A stretch of DNA of 64,000 bases from Thermoplasmatota archaeon. Its GTDB lineage: Archaea > Thermoplasmatota > Penumbrarchaeia > JASLWR01. A model generated the notes under the pieces. It was not told where the DNA came from. It saw nothing but the letters and a program-made list of their open reading frames with translations, and did not search any database. Location of the stretch: contig JASLWR010000008.1 of the NCBI GenBank assembly GCA_030740765.1, forward strand, positions 1 to 64,000, in the 5' to 3' direction. Positions 19,333 through 29,421 of the stretch are shown piece by piece; position 1 is the stretch's first letter; each line of letters begins with the position of its first letter. A program made the position numbers and the translations under genes.

Positions 19333-20370
19333 ATGGGACTTTTCAAGAAAAGCGGATCAAGAACCGTAATGTGGCCTGAAAATGAAAAAGCAGATCAGTT
19401 GGTGTTCAAGTGCCCCGAAGCGGCACACGCCGGAAATCTGCTTGTAGTGAGAGGGAATGAATTCGCCGTTTTATTTCAATACGGTGCGGTAAAACAGGTT
19501 TTTTCCGACCCCGGCCAGTCAACTCTTCCTACGGACGGTAACGTCTTTTTCGTATCCAAACAAAAGTTCGAGGGGAAGTTCGGTACCAAGCAACCCCTGA
19601 CCTTCCATGATGCCAGGTTCGACATGGTACAGCTTCAAGCATTCGGCGAGTACAAATGTAGGGTTGCCGACCCTGTGAAGTTTTTAAACGAGATAGGAAT
19701 GGATAGACGGAGTCTCACCCCGCAGGATATGGCTGAGATAGTGCGTGATGAGGTGGTCATGGCCCTCAACCAGGCCCTTGGTTTTATGAAAAAGAAGGGT
19801 ATGGCCGTAACACAGATCCCACAAAAATTGAAGGCGATCGGAAACGTTACAGTGAAGGCGGGGAAAAGGTCATTCGAGGACATGGGAATGGTGCTTACGG
19901 AAATATCGGAACTGTACATCAACCCGCCGAAAAAGGTAAAGGATGCGATTCAGGAGGTATCGACCATATCAGCCTTCACGGACGAGCAGATATCGAAAAG
20001 GACGAAACTGGCCGCCGGGGACGCCATGAGGGATGCCGCCCGGTCCGGGGGTACTGTTTCCATCGGTAGGATAGGCGATGAAAGTAATGTTACCATAAAG
20101 GATAGTGTTGTACAGCGCTCGAACATCGGTGGTGGGGGAGGCGGAGGAGCTAGCGGTGAAACCCACATACAGGACAGTGTGTTGACTCGAACCAATGTCG
20201 GTGGAGGCGGCGGAGGAGCGGCGGCCTGCCCCAACTGTGGTGGGAGCATTCAGGCGGGGTGGATCGCCTGTCCAGCATGCGGTGAGAAACTGAAACAATC
20301 TTGTCCCGGCTGCGGTGCGGATATTCAATCCGGGTGGGTGGCCTGCCCGGCTTGTGGAAACAAACTTTAA
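19333..20370 (+). CDS. SPFH/Band-7-like (YdjI-type) protein with C-terminal double zinc ribbon
   Basis: MGLFKKSGSRTVMWPENEKADQLVFKCPEAAHAGNLLVVRGNEFAVLFQYGAVKQVF; Gly-rich DSVVQRSNIGGGGGGG linker; CPNCGG..CPACGEKL and CPGCG..CPACGNKL. Confidence 0.8.
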   Translation: MGLFKKSGSRTVMWPENEKADQLVFKCPEAAHAGNLLVVRGNEFAVLFQYGAVKQVFSDPGQSTLPTDGNVFFVSKQKFEGKFGTKQPLTFHDARFDMVQLQAFGEYKCRVADPVKFLNEIGMDRRSLTPQDMAEIVRDEVVMALNQALGFMKKKGMAVTQIPQKLKAIGNVTVKAGKRSFEDMGMVLTEISELYINPPKKVKDAIQEVSTISAFTDEQISKRTKLAAGDAMRDAARSGGTVSIGRIGDESNVTIKDSVVQRSNIGGGGGGGASGETHIQDSVLTRTNVGGGGGGAAACPNCGGSIQAGWIACPACGEKLKQSCPGCGADIQSGWVACPACGNKL

Positions 20371-20382
20371 TTTTTTTAATCA

Positions 20383-20691
20383 TTAAAATGACATGATCTG
20401 CGCGTGCTTTATTCCTTGTATCAGAAGTACGCAGTCCTGATCGACAAATCCCTGTTCAACTGCAAATTCGACGATCCGGTTTCCAACCATGTTCATCATA
20501 TCGGCGGTCCGAATGAGTGAAATCAGTTCGTCCTTTGATATTTCTTTTTCATAATAGAATCCGGGGTCCACGAAAATATTCATCTTGCCTTCTCGGAATG
20601 TCAGGCCAACAATATCTCTGTCACAAATTGCCACGATCCGCTGGTTCCCATGGATATGTACCCGGCAACAGAAATTCGTATCGATGGTCAT
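20383..20691 (-). CDS. DUF424 family archaeal protein
   Basis: RIVAICDRDIVGLTFREGKMNIFVDPGFYYEKEISKDELISLIRTADMMNMVGNRIVEFAVEQGFVDQDCVLLIQGIKHAQIM matches the DUF424 pattern as recalled. Confidence 0.75.
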   Translation of the reverse strand: MTIDTNFCCRVHIHGNQRIVAICDRDIVGLTFREGKMNIFVDPGFYYEKEISKDELISLIRTADMMNMVGNRIVEFAVEQGFVDQDCVLLIQGIKHAQIMSF

Positions 20692-20723
20692 GTTATTTTT
20701 CCTGAGTATTATTATGGAATCTA

Positions 20724-22865
20724 TCAAGTGGTATCTACAGTTTTGTATTTATTCGGCCCTGTTCTGTAAATATCCCCCAACTGGTTCAATTTTGAAAGAG
20801 TGATCAGAACCACGTCCTTTGTAATATTCTCGATTTCGCTTTGTCGGATTATTTCCTCCACGGGAACCCCTGTCTTTCCATAATCTTCCACTTCAGCCTG
20901 CAGGTCACGAATAACACGCTGAATAGTGAAAACACTGGCCCTCTGCGAATGGACCATGGAGCTGGTTATTCGATCGATTCCCCCCATCTCCAGCGAAGCC
21001 TCCTTTTCCAGGTAATATCCAATGAGACCTATAGCGACTTCAACATGTTCCAAACGGACCTCATCCGACAAGTGGGCTTTGGCGCATGCTTCCGAGAATC
21101 TTATTAGTCCCTCGAGCTGTCTTGCCGTGCACGTGACCACATCTTCCCTGCTGCCGCTCCTGATGCCAACGTAATACTCTCGTATCCGGTCCATGGATTC
21201 CTCGGTCATTACGGGAAATACGTGCTTTTTCGCATAAGCAATATACTTTTTCAGGAAATCCCGGTCATAATCGGGTTCAATATTCTCGCTGGCCAGCTCC
21301 ACATCATCCTTCCCGTATCGCCCATAGGGAGCCACTTCCCGGTATCGTTTTATCTCGCCGTATCTGTGAGTTTTCAGTACGTGAGCTGCCAATTTGTCAT
21401 CTTTCGCGCGGTCGGGAATGTCCTGTATGGTGAAGATCATGTCGAAACGATCGAGTAGCGTCGGAGGCATGTTTATCTCGTCCACCAGCGACTCCGAGTG
21501 GCCGGTGAATCGACCCATTTTCGGGTTGGCCGCTCCGAGAACGGCACACCGGGATTGTAGGGTCGCCTGGATGCCCGCCTTTGTAATTGTAACCCTTTGC
21601 TGTTCCATGGCCTCATGCATTGAGCTCCTGTCGTGAGTGGTCATCTTGTCGATCTCATCGATACAGACAGTACCCATGTCGGCCAATACGAGAGCACCCG
21701 CCTCGAGATTCCAACGCCCCTTCTCGTGCTCGTCGGGTACAGCGGCGGCGGTAAGACCCGCCGCCGTTGCGGATTTGCCAGTGGTCATTACCCCACGAGG
21801 GGAAATTTTTTGAATGTAGTTCAGCAGCTGCGATTTCGCAGTCCCGGGATCCCCCACCATTAGAATGTGCATATCACCTCTTAGGAAACCGTCCGGCGTT
21901 TCTTTCCGGACTCCGCCAAACAACTGCAGGGCAAGAGCGAGCTTTTCCTCTTTCATTCCCTGTATAGTGGGAGCAATGGAACTGGCGATCTTAGAAAGAA
22001 CTCCCTCGGCTTGGGAAACCGTCCTGAAAAGTTTCTCTTCCTCTGGAGTAATGAGTATTTCCTCGTAATCCTCCTCTGACCTGTTTATACCCCTGCATTC
22101 CAGAAATTTCTCGAACAGTGTGGACTTGGTATTCCCCCGATCCCTAAGCTGTCGAGACTGAAGAATACCGTTGAATACCACCCTATCTCCGGGAAATACG
22201 CTGTCGGTGAGATCGCCTTCCACGTATACGGTCAATCTCTGGGGTTGAGCGCCACCACGGAGTCCCTCTGGGAATTCCTGAACGTCAATGCTTTGAGTAT
22301 CGATAAAGGTGGATTCTCTCTTTAACAGTGTGAAACGGGTAGCGGAGGCTGCTCGGCCGCATCCGCCCTGATCCTTGGGGCAGAACAGGGGTTCCTCAAA
22401 ATCCTTCCGGCTCTGGAGAATGTTGATGGGGGTTTCACACCTCCTGCACTTGAAGACGGCCACCGTTACCCTGGGCCTGACCTCGGTAACCCTCCGCACG
22501 AGGGCTTCTATGGATACGAGACGATCAAGATGACTTGCACGGATGTTCCGGATGTCCTCCCTTGCCATGGCGGGTGGAATATCAATGATGTGCATTATTA
22601 GTTGTACTTTGCGGTCCACATGCATGAAATCCTTCATGGCCTGCTCTCCCAGAGATATGGCCCATCTGGGAGATTCCAGTACGTACTCGGAAAAATCCCT
22701 GTTGAATTCCACGATATCGGTGAAATATACGGATATACTCGCTGTTTGCGGAAAGCTATCGGCAGCTTCCCGGATCAACGGACCGTATTTTCTCTGACCT
22801 TCAGTCTCACCCCTGAAGAATATCCGCCACATTTCTTTTATCTCTTCTTCGTTCCAGATTTCCAT
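20724..22865 (-). CDS. mcm: Replicative minichromosome maintenance (MCM) helicase
   Basis: MVGDPGTAKSQLL (Walker A), CIDEIDKM (Walker B), FDMIF arginine-finger region, N-terminal zinc-binding CRRC..C..C. Start chosen at MEIWNEEE, preceded by GGAGGG; the track start is 22892. Confidence 0.95.
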   Translation of the reverse strand: MEIWNEEEIKEMWRIFFRGETEGQRKYGPLIREAADSFPQTASISVYFTDIVEFNRDFSEYVLESPRWAISLGEQAMKDFMHVDRKVQLIMHIIDIPPAMAREDIRNIRASHLDRLVSIEALVRRVTEVRPRVTVAVFKCRRCETPINILQSRKDFEEPLFCPKDQGGCGRAASATRFTLLKRESTFIDTQSIDVQEFPEGLRGGAQPQRLTVYVEGDLTDSVFPGDRVVFNGILQSRQLRDRGNTKSTLFEKFLECRGINRSEEDYEEILITPEEEKLFRTVSQAEGVLSKIASSIAPTIQGMKEEKLALALQLFGGVRKETPDGFLRGDMHILMVGDPGTAKSQLLNYIQKISPRGVMTTGKSATAAGLTAAAVPDEHEKGRWNLEAGALVLADMGTVCIDEIDKMTTHDRSSMHEAMEQQRVTITKAGIQATLQSRCAVLGAANPKMGRFTGHSESLVDEINMPPTLLDRFDMIFTIQDIPDRAKDDKLAAHVLKTHRYGEIKRYREVAPYGRYGKDDVELASENIEPDYDRDFLKKYIAYAKKHVFPVMTEESMDRIREYYVGIRSGSREDVVTCTARQLEGLIRFSEACAKAHLSDEVRLEHVEVAIGLIGYYLEKEASLEMGGIDRITSSMVHSQRASVFTIQRVIRDLQAEVEDYGKTGVPVEEIIRQSEIENITKDVVLITLSKLNQLGDIYRTGPNKYKTVDTT

Positions 22866-23087
22866 TTTCGACCCTCCAAGGCCCCGGGTCACAGCAAATC
22901 GCTGTGCATGAAAGTGTATCAGATAGATAGTATATAAAGGTTAATTAGGGGGGTTAGTGAAAGTAAAATAAGCCATAAAAATGGTACATACTAACAGGAA
23001 AGCAATGGAGCGAAGCCTCCGGCAATCTCCCAATGACACAAGAATACCTTGGAGTGTGTTTCGCCCCCAGGCTAACACAATACCCCT

Positions 23088-23945
23088 TCATTCATTTGTC
23101 TCTTTGGACCTTGAGGATTTGTCATTGAATGGTTGGAGAATCAGGTTGAGAAAATGTAGCTTTCGGGGTTCACGGTATTCGTCCAATCCAATTTTAAAGG
23201 TAAGCTGGCCATTCTTGGGTTCGTCGGTATAAAGGGAGAACAACCGGTCCCACCAGGAAAAAATGGTTCCGAAATTGGAATAGGATTCCCGATAAATGTT
23301 ACTGTGGTGTATTCGGTGCATGTCCGGAGTAACAAAGAGCTTGCGAAGAATCCGGTCTACGGGATCGGGGATATAGATATCAGCATGAGTGAAGAAGGCC
23401 ATTCCTGCCAGGCCGATCTCGAATATTACCACTCCGGCTGCCGGAGGTCCCAGGGCAATAACCACACCTGTTTTGATTCCGAGGGAGATTAGTATCTCCA
23501 ATGGGTGAAACCTGGCTGCGGATGTAACATCAATATCCAGGTCCGTATGGTGTGTTCTATGCAACCTCCACAGCGGATCTGCTCTGTGAAAAAGAGCGTG
23601 TTGTATCCAGATTATAAGGTCGAAGAACACAATAGTAAAAGGTATGGTGAACCAGATGGGTAAGTCCAGTATATTCAGTAAACCCCAGTTGTTGTTCTTG
23701 GCCCAGATAGCAGCACCAACAGGCAGGATGGGAAAAACAGAAACGAATGTAAATGCCATTACTCTCACCAAAATATTATTGAAGAAAGTAAGTCCAAGAT
23801 TTGATATCCATCTGGTCGTTCGGGGGACCGAAAGCTTCCGTCTCCTGATGACCATCTCCAGACACAGTAACAGAAACAAAGTTACGAGAACTACCGCTGA
23901 GCGGATGAAGGGCTCGTAAACCAGTATAAAATCCAATCCATCCAA
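23088..23945 (-). CDS. Sterol desaturase/fatty acid hydroxylase superfamily membrane protein
   Basis: Histidine clusters HALFH, HRTHH, HRIHH with multiple TM helices. Confidence 0.85.
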   Translation of the reverse strand: MDGLDFILVYEPFIRSAVVLVTLFLLLCLEMVIRRRKLSVPRTTRWISNLGLTFFNNILVRVMAFTFVSVFPILPVGAAIWAKNNNWGLLNILDLPIWFTIPFTIVFFDLIIWIQHALFHRADPLWRLHRTHHTDLDIDVTSAARFHPLEILISLGIKTGVVIALGPPAAGVVIFEIGLAGMAFFTHADIYIPDPVDRILRKLFVTPDMHRIHHSNIYRESYSNFGTIFSWWDRLFSLYTDEPKNGQLTFKIGLDEYREPRKLHFLNLILQPFNDKSSRSKETNE

Positions 23946-24089
23946 ATTTTCAATATCCTTTCAATTTCAAAACGCATTTTAAATTCGTAGGCACTCCATG
24001 AAAATACATATAATTTTCATCGGTTTAATCTCACTATCAGCACTCTATGAACCCATTTTTCATTTCATTCCACAATGTAGATTTGCTCA

Positions 24090-24680
24090 TTATTTCTTGA
24101 AAAAAGCTTTGATCTTATCGGGTGCAAAAGATCGGTAAACCTTCAATATAGAGCGCCAGGATTCCGCCTCCATGCTTTCAGGCATCTTCCCAAGCACAAA
24201 TCCCCCGATCAGTTTCTTGCCACCAACGTCAATTGCAATTATCGAAATATTGTCGGGATACCTCATTATCTCGACATTGGTCGTTTGTTTCCTTCTGGTT
24301 CTCATGGGTATCAAGGTGATGAGGGATTCACCTGCAATATCGTAATCCTCCAGCGAGTCATTCACCTTCAAGGGAAAATCGGACCTATCGTCGAAATAAT
24401 TACCGTGGATAACAGCCAACGCCTCCAGGGGTTGATCGAATTTATCCTCCGAGTAATCCGGAAAATACATCAAAACCGAAGTGTCATCCGGGAATCGGGT
24501 TTTCCTGCAGTCCGTTGCTGTGTAGACCACCATTAGCCTTGAGCGATCATCTATTGGGTCATCATCGCAGAAGACATGAAAAGGGGGTCTTGACATTATA
24601 TTATTCTTGAAGTTCATCCCCAGGGATATACCGTCGAAGGAGTATTCTTCCGCTTTCTTGAATTGGATTTTCTGTGTCAT
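24090..24680 (-). CDS. Hypothetical protein
   Basis: 196 aa ORF between oriented neighbours; no family recognised. Confidence 0.5.
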   Translation of the reverse strand: MTQKIQFKKAEEYSFDGISLGMNFKNNIMSRPPFHVFCDDDPIDDRSRLMVVYTATDCRKTRFPDDTSVLMYFPDYSEDKFDQPLEALAVIHGNYFDDRSDFPLKVNDSLEDYDIAGESLITLIPMRTRRKQTTNVEIMRYPDNISIIAIDVGGKKLIGGFVLGKMPESMEAESWRSILKVYRSFAPDKIKAFFKK

Positions 24681-24887
24681 AGGACGAAAAAAGATAATGA
24701 GTATATAAAATAAGTTTTGGTGATTTTCTCGATTGGTACCAATGAAGAGAGGGTATTCCTTTGTTGAGATGAGTAATTACATTGTATTGTTTCAGACATA
24801 GAAATATTGGTTTTCCTTTGAACGTTAATAAAGTAATAGCCATAACAAATGAGACAAAAAGTCAAAGCAAATTCTTACAAAGAACAA

Positions 24888-25712
24888 TTATTTTACTTGC
24901 TCCTCACAAAGTAAAATAAGCCTATCGGGTCCATCACAATATAGAGAGAAATAGCATCCAGGATCAACTAGACCTGGTGATAATTCCCCATTATCATCAA
25001 TGTGATTAAAACCCTTGAGAAAAAATCGATCGCCAGTATTTACCAAGCCATCATGGTTCAAATCTTGGAACGAATAAAGATTAGTTTCATCAATAGGCTT
25101 ACCATAGATTTCAGAAATTGTATGGATTCCATTACTTAGATCGAAGCGATCTTTAGAATATACTCGAAAATACGTTCGAGTAACTGCACTCCCTACGTAA
25201 GGTGGATCTGAACCGCCAGATGCAACAATAAGCTGATAATCTTTATTATCGGTCCTAGCACCACTTTCAAGGTTTATGCTAGCAAAACCGTGTAATGCCC
25301 AATTTTCATAAAAGAAATATGAAGGATTATCTTTGTTGAATGAGGAATACCCCCAAGTAGAAGCGCTGGCACATAGGATACAAACGACTATTGCTCCAAG
25401 GCTATTTCGGTCAAATGATTTTCTTTTCTTATAGAACAATTTGTTGGCATAGATTATCAGAGAAATTACTCCCAAATAAGTAACTATGAGGTATATGATA
25501 AGAATGACCATTGACAATTGAAAATCTTTTTTCAATGCATATGTTATATAGGACCATGATAATAGATTTACAACTGTTATTAGTGATGATATATACAATG
25601 CAAGTTTTTTGTGAAGTCGTAATAAAAATCGAAAAGATAGGTAAAACGATAGGAATATGAAAAATAATCCTAAAATCCATAGTATTAGACTGGGAGTATA
25701 ATTAAAAACCAA
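24888..25712 (-). CDS. Multi-TM protein with C-terminal extracellular domain containing an EF-hand/dockerin-like loop
   Basis: Several TM helices then DLNHDGLVNTGDRFFLKG; AT-rich compared with flanking genes. Confidence 0.55.
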   Translation of the reverse strand: MVFNYTPSLILWILGLFFIFLSFYLSFRFLLRLHKKLALYISSLITVVNLLSWSYITYALKKDFQLSMVILIIYLIVTYLGVISLIIYANKLFYKKRKSFDRNSLGAIVVCILCASASTWGYSSFNKDNPSYFFYENWALHGFASINLESGARTDNKDYQLIVASGGSDPPYVGSAVTRTYFRVYSKDRFDLSNGIHTISEIYGKPIDETNLYSFQDLNHDGLVNTGDRFFLKGFNHIDDNGELSPGLVDPGCYFSLYCDGPDRLILLCEEQVK

Positions 25713-25733
25713 ATATGTTTCCTCTTTGATATA

Positions 25734-26087
25734 CTAAGTCTCGACATTACTGAAAACAATGAATCTATCGATAATAGCACCTAATATACTAAGAAAACTG
25801 ACTAAAAACAACATTTTTAACCAAAATATTCGAAAGTGTGGAATCTTATATTCATTGTTCTTTCTTAAATAGACTAAAATTATCAGGAAAACTAAAAAGA
25901 AATTGAGGGGGAGATTCATGATCCAAGTTTTCATCAATGTAGAAAAGAGGGGAACTTCCGGTTTAAATAAGAAATCAAAGACTATTGCATTTCCTGAAGA
26001 ATAATCACAAAATAATAAAATAGATATTAGGGAAAATAAAGTGACAGTGTATACATGGATCAATCGATTTCGAATCATTTGTTTCAT
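25734..26087 (-). CDS. Small hypothetical membrane protein
   Basis: 117 aa ORF with three predicted hydrophobic stretches, just upstream of and co-oriented with 24888-25712. Confidence 0.45.
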   Translation of the reverse strand: MKQMIRNRLIHVYTVTLFSLISILLFCDYSSGNAIVFDFLFKPEVPLFSTLMKTWIMNLPLNFFLVFLIILVYLRKNNEYKIPHFRIFWLKMLFLVSFLSILGAIIDRFIVFSNVET

Positions 26088-26636
26088 ATTATCATAGGCT
26101 TTGCATTACTCCATAAGGAATCATAAATCTCCGTACCATTTTCGAGATGTTTAAACGCCCTTCCTCCAAAGGATGAATTGCAATATATTAATCGATTTCA
26201 TGATATAAAAATTTTACCCTAAACGTAAATAATTATACACCTATTGAGAAGTCGATTATCTACAACGGACTCAGGTATCGAGGAAGAAACTCATTTAATG
26301 GCGAGAGGGGGTGCAAGAGGAGTTGTTATAGTAGACAAGTGGTTAAAAGAATATAGGCTTGTTCAAATAGATGATGATTGTGCTAATAAGATACATGACG
26401 AATGGGAAAGAAAGAAAAGTAATGATTAATCTGAACATGACCGGTTTTCATCCCTCGACGCCCACCCCAACCAATTTATCCACCCATGGTGTTGATTAGT
26501 ATTCCCATCTTCGAAGTAGGTCCATTAACTGCCACTTCATATTATGACTTCAGTGAAGAGTGGATTGCGGTTGTTTTGAATTTTCTTATGGGTGTCGTAA
26601 ATATATAAAATATGATTTACTTAGGTGAATGAAAAA

Positions 26637-27767
26637 TCACACCAATTCTCGATAAACCTCATAAAGCCTTTTCACAGACTCCCCCCATGTGTATCGTTTC
26701 GCCCTTTTTATTCCGTCACGGATCATATTCCGCCTTAACTCCCCGGAATCGCTCACAGCCTTCATGGCTTCAGAAATACTTGCCGGATCATGAGGGTCCA
26801 CTTTCAATTGTTCATTTCCTGCAACCTCCGATAACGCCCCCATTCCCGAATGGATCACCGGACAGCCGGATGCCATTGCTTCTATAACGGGCAGGCCGAA
26901 ACCCTCCGAAATCGAAGGGAATACAAGGGCCAGGGCATTACGGTACAATTCACTAAGTCGTTCATCGTCCACGTGACCGGTAAATTTTATCCTGTCCTCC
27001 AATCCTCGTTTCCTGATACGATCGAAAATACTTTCGTTCTCCCACCCCCTTTTCCCGGCCCATACCAATTTCACATTTCCATTACCGTCACTGACCGTAA
27101 AATACTCGAACGCTTTTACAATGTTAGCGAGATTCTTTCGCGGCTCGACGGTCCCCACGCAAAGAAAATACTTTTCAGATTTATCCGGGTCAGGTCCTGG
27201 ACGAAAAACGGGATCCACGCCATGGTGTATCACTCTCGTTTTTTCGCCAATCTCCGAACCGTACCATTTTATTATCTGATCTCGGGTATAGCAAGAGGGT
27301 ACCGAGATGAGGTCCGCATGACGGGCGCTGACTTTCACTGCTCTTTTCCAGTACTCCCTGGTAGCAAAAGGAAAAAGATCGGGTTTCTCAAGATAGATAA
27401 GATCGTGGATCGTTACCAGGGTTTTGGTCGCTTCCGGTAGCGGTTTTATGAGAGGTAGAACGAATTTCAGGCAGTGAATAATATCAAAATTATGCTTCCA
27501 AGCCAGCTCCGCAAGTGTGATATGATCGAAATACATACGTGAAAACCAGCTGTCAAAAGCCCCTTGAACCACTCTGAACTTTTCTTTTTGGACCAGAGCC
27601 CTGCTTCTCTTAGAGCGCTCCAGATCCGCCTTGCTAAGGTACAGGATATGTTCAACGGGGTTGGAATATTTTTTGCCTGACATGGTCTCCAGCAGATTGA
27701 CAGCATAACGGCCAATGCCTCCCCGGTGGGCCCCGACGCAATCCCTGGCGTTGATGGCGATCTTCAT
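26637..27767 (-). CDS. GT4-family glycosyltransferase
   Basis: RGGIGRYAVNLLE, YFLCVGTVEPRKNLANIVKAFE, ALVFPSISEGFGLPVIEAMASGCPVI. Confidence 0.92.
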   Translation of the reverse strand: MKIAINARDCVGAHRGGIGRYAVNLLETMSGKKYSNPVEHILYLSKADLERSKRSRALVQKEKFRVVQGAFDSWFSRMYFDHITLAELAWKHNFDIIHCLKFVLPLIKPLPEATKTLVTIHDLIYLEKPDLFPFATREYWKRAVKVSARHADLISVPSCYTRDQIIKWYGSEIGEKTRVIHHGVDPVFRPGPDPDKSEKYFLCVGTVEPRKNLANIVKAFEYFTVSDGNGNVKLVWAGKRGWENESIFDRIRKRGLEDRIKFTGHVDDERLSELYRNALALVFPSISEGFGLPVIEAMASGCPVIHSGMGALSEVAGNEQLKVDPHDPASISEAMKAVSDSGELRRNMIRDGIKRAKRYTWGESVKRLYEVYRELV

Positions 27768-27775
27768 CGGATTAC

Positions 27776-28510
27776 CTATTTTTTCATATTATTTTGACCT
27801 AGAAAAAATTTAACAGCATCCTTCAATATTTCCGCATGATCGAATGCAAGTTCCACCGGTTCCTTCCATGAAAGCCACTTAACGGCGGCGGCATCATCGC
27901 CAGCTTTGGCCTTTCCGCTGAGCCGCCTCATTATGAAAACACAGCTTACGGTGTGCCCCCTGGGGTCTCGGTCCGGCCTTGAATACACACCCACCGGCAT
28001 ATGCACCTCGGTTTTAAAGGAAGTCTCCTCGAAGACCTCTCTTACAACCGCCTCCTCAACAGTTTCGCCATAGTCAACGAAACCGCCGGGAAAAGCAAAC
28101 ATTCCCCTGAAGGGTTCGTTCTTCCTCTTGACCGCGAGAAATGAATCCCCTTCGAATATGATCCCATCCACGGTGAGCGCCGGTTTTCGACCGTATTTAA
28201 GCAGAAGTTCAACCTCTTTCGTTTTCTCGTCGAAAACACGCAGAAGTTCCTCGCCAAGGGCTGTCAGAACCGTCTCACCACCATCACTACCACCTCTGCG
28301 GGATACTACGAGTGGTGCACCAATATCGCTCTCCATACGTTTTATCTTACCCCATGCATGCCTGTATGACATCCCCATCTCGTTGGCCGCCTTGAGGATC
28401 GATCCCAATTCTTTCACCAGCGTGAGAAGTTTTGTTTTTCCTTTACCGAAGGATTCTCTATTTTTCAACCCCATTCTCAGTTGCACGTTAAAATCCGGAA
28501 CATCTTCCAT
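27776..28510 (-). CDS. ModE-like wHTH fused to NUDIX hydrolase
   Basis: N-term LVKELGSILKAANEMGMSYRHAWGKIKRMESDIGAPLVVSRRGGSDGGETVLTALGEELL (ModE-like); NUDIX box GGFVDYGETVEEAVVREVFEETSF. Confidence 0.85.
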   Translation of the reverse strand: MEDVPDFNVQLRMGLKNRESFGKGKTKLLTLVKELGSILKAANEMGMSYRHAWGKIKRMESDIGAPLVVSRRGGSDGGETVLTALGEELLRVFDEKTKEVELLLKYGRKPALTVDGIIFEGDSFLAVKRKNEPFRGMFAFPGGFVDYGETVEEAVVREVFEETSFKTEVHMPVGVYSRPDRDPRGHTVSCVFIMRRLSGKAKAGDDAAAVKWLSWKEPVELAFDHAEILKDAVKFFLGQNNMKK

Positions 28511-28639
28511 TATAGGACCATCTCCTTGTCGGTTAAAGGGAATTACCGTGTACGTAAAATCATGCGGAAATTAAATATCTTATGCACGGATTTACCACCA
28601 TCGGTATTTCAGATTTACTTAATTACGATTATCAACAGG

Positions 28640-29323
28640 ATGTATAATATGAGCGACGAAGAAATGGCTGAGAATTCAAAAAATGATTCCCAGGACCCCG
28701 AAAATATTTTTGACTATGAAAAGTTACTGAACAGGGCTTGGGATAGTCTACCGGATTCTGTAAAAGAACATTCCCGTTTCAGTGTCCCCAATGTGGATGC
28801 CCTTGCAGAGGGAAACACCACTGTTGTAAGGAACTTCGCGGACATTGCAGGCATACTCAACAGAAAACCCAGCCATCTCTTAAGTTACCTTTTGAAAGAA
28901 TTGGGGACCGCAGGCGTTCTTGAAGGTAGAAGAGTCGTATTCAAGGGTAGGGTCCCCCCACGTCAGATCGGACAAAAGATCGAAAGCTATACCAAAACCT
29001 TCGTCCTCTGCTCCGAATGTCAGAGACCTGACACCCATATAGTGAAGGAAGGAAGAACCCAGATATTGCAGTGTGAAGCCTGTGGTGGACATCGTCCAAT
29101 AAAGGTCAAGAAAGGTGCGAGAAAAACGGAACTGAATCCCGTGAGAGAAGGTGCTGAAGTGGACGTTTTAATAACGGATATCGGGAAACAGGGTGACGGG
29201 GTTGCAAAAGCGGGTGGATTTACGATTTTCGTTGCCGGTGTGGCTAAGGGTGCCAGAGTGAAGATCAAGATCGACAGAGTACAGGGCAGGATCGCCTTTG
29301 CTAGAAAGGTAATGGATATCTGA
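28640..29323 (+). CDS. Translation initiation factor aIF2 subunit beta with C-terminal TRAM domain
   Basis: VRNFADIAGILNRKPSHLLSYLLKELGTAG; zinc ribbon CSECQRPDTHIVKEGRTQILQCEACGGHRPIK; TRAM-like GAEVDVLITDIGKQGDGVAKAGGFTIFVAGVAKGARVKIKI. Confidence 0.9.
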   Translation: MYNMSDEEMAENSKNDSQDPENIFDYEKLLNRAWDSLPDSVKEHSRFSVPNVDALAEGNTTVVRNFADIAGILNRKPSHLLSYLLKELGTAGVLEGRRVVFKGRVPPRQIGQKIESYTKTFVLCSECQRPDTHIVKEGRTQILQCEACGGHRPIKVKKGARKTELNPVREGAEVDVLITDIGKQGDGVAKAGGFTIFVAGVAKGARVKIKIDRVQGRIAFARKVMDI

Positions 29324-29421
29324 ACCCATATTGTTCAGCGTGATCCCTGTTATTCGTGAAACGGTGAAAATTATCGGTAAGTTCGAATGTATTTCATAAA
29401 CGAAAACACAGGTGACGGGTA

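Noticed and set aside
22893-23087. Possible ncRNA between mcm and the sterol-desaturase-like gene
   Set aside because: Only weak inverted repeats and no similarity to the hairpin loci; insufficient evidence.
26244-26429. 61-aa plus-strand ORF (possible start at 26298)
   Set aside because: Short, isolated, no recognisable family; could be real but not supportable from sequence alone.
26850-27440. 196-aa plus-strand ORF
   Set aside because: Antisense to the GT4 glycosyltransferase; no recognisable motif.
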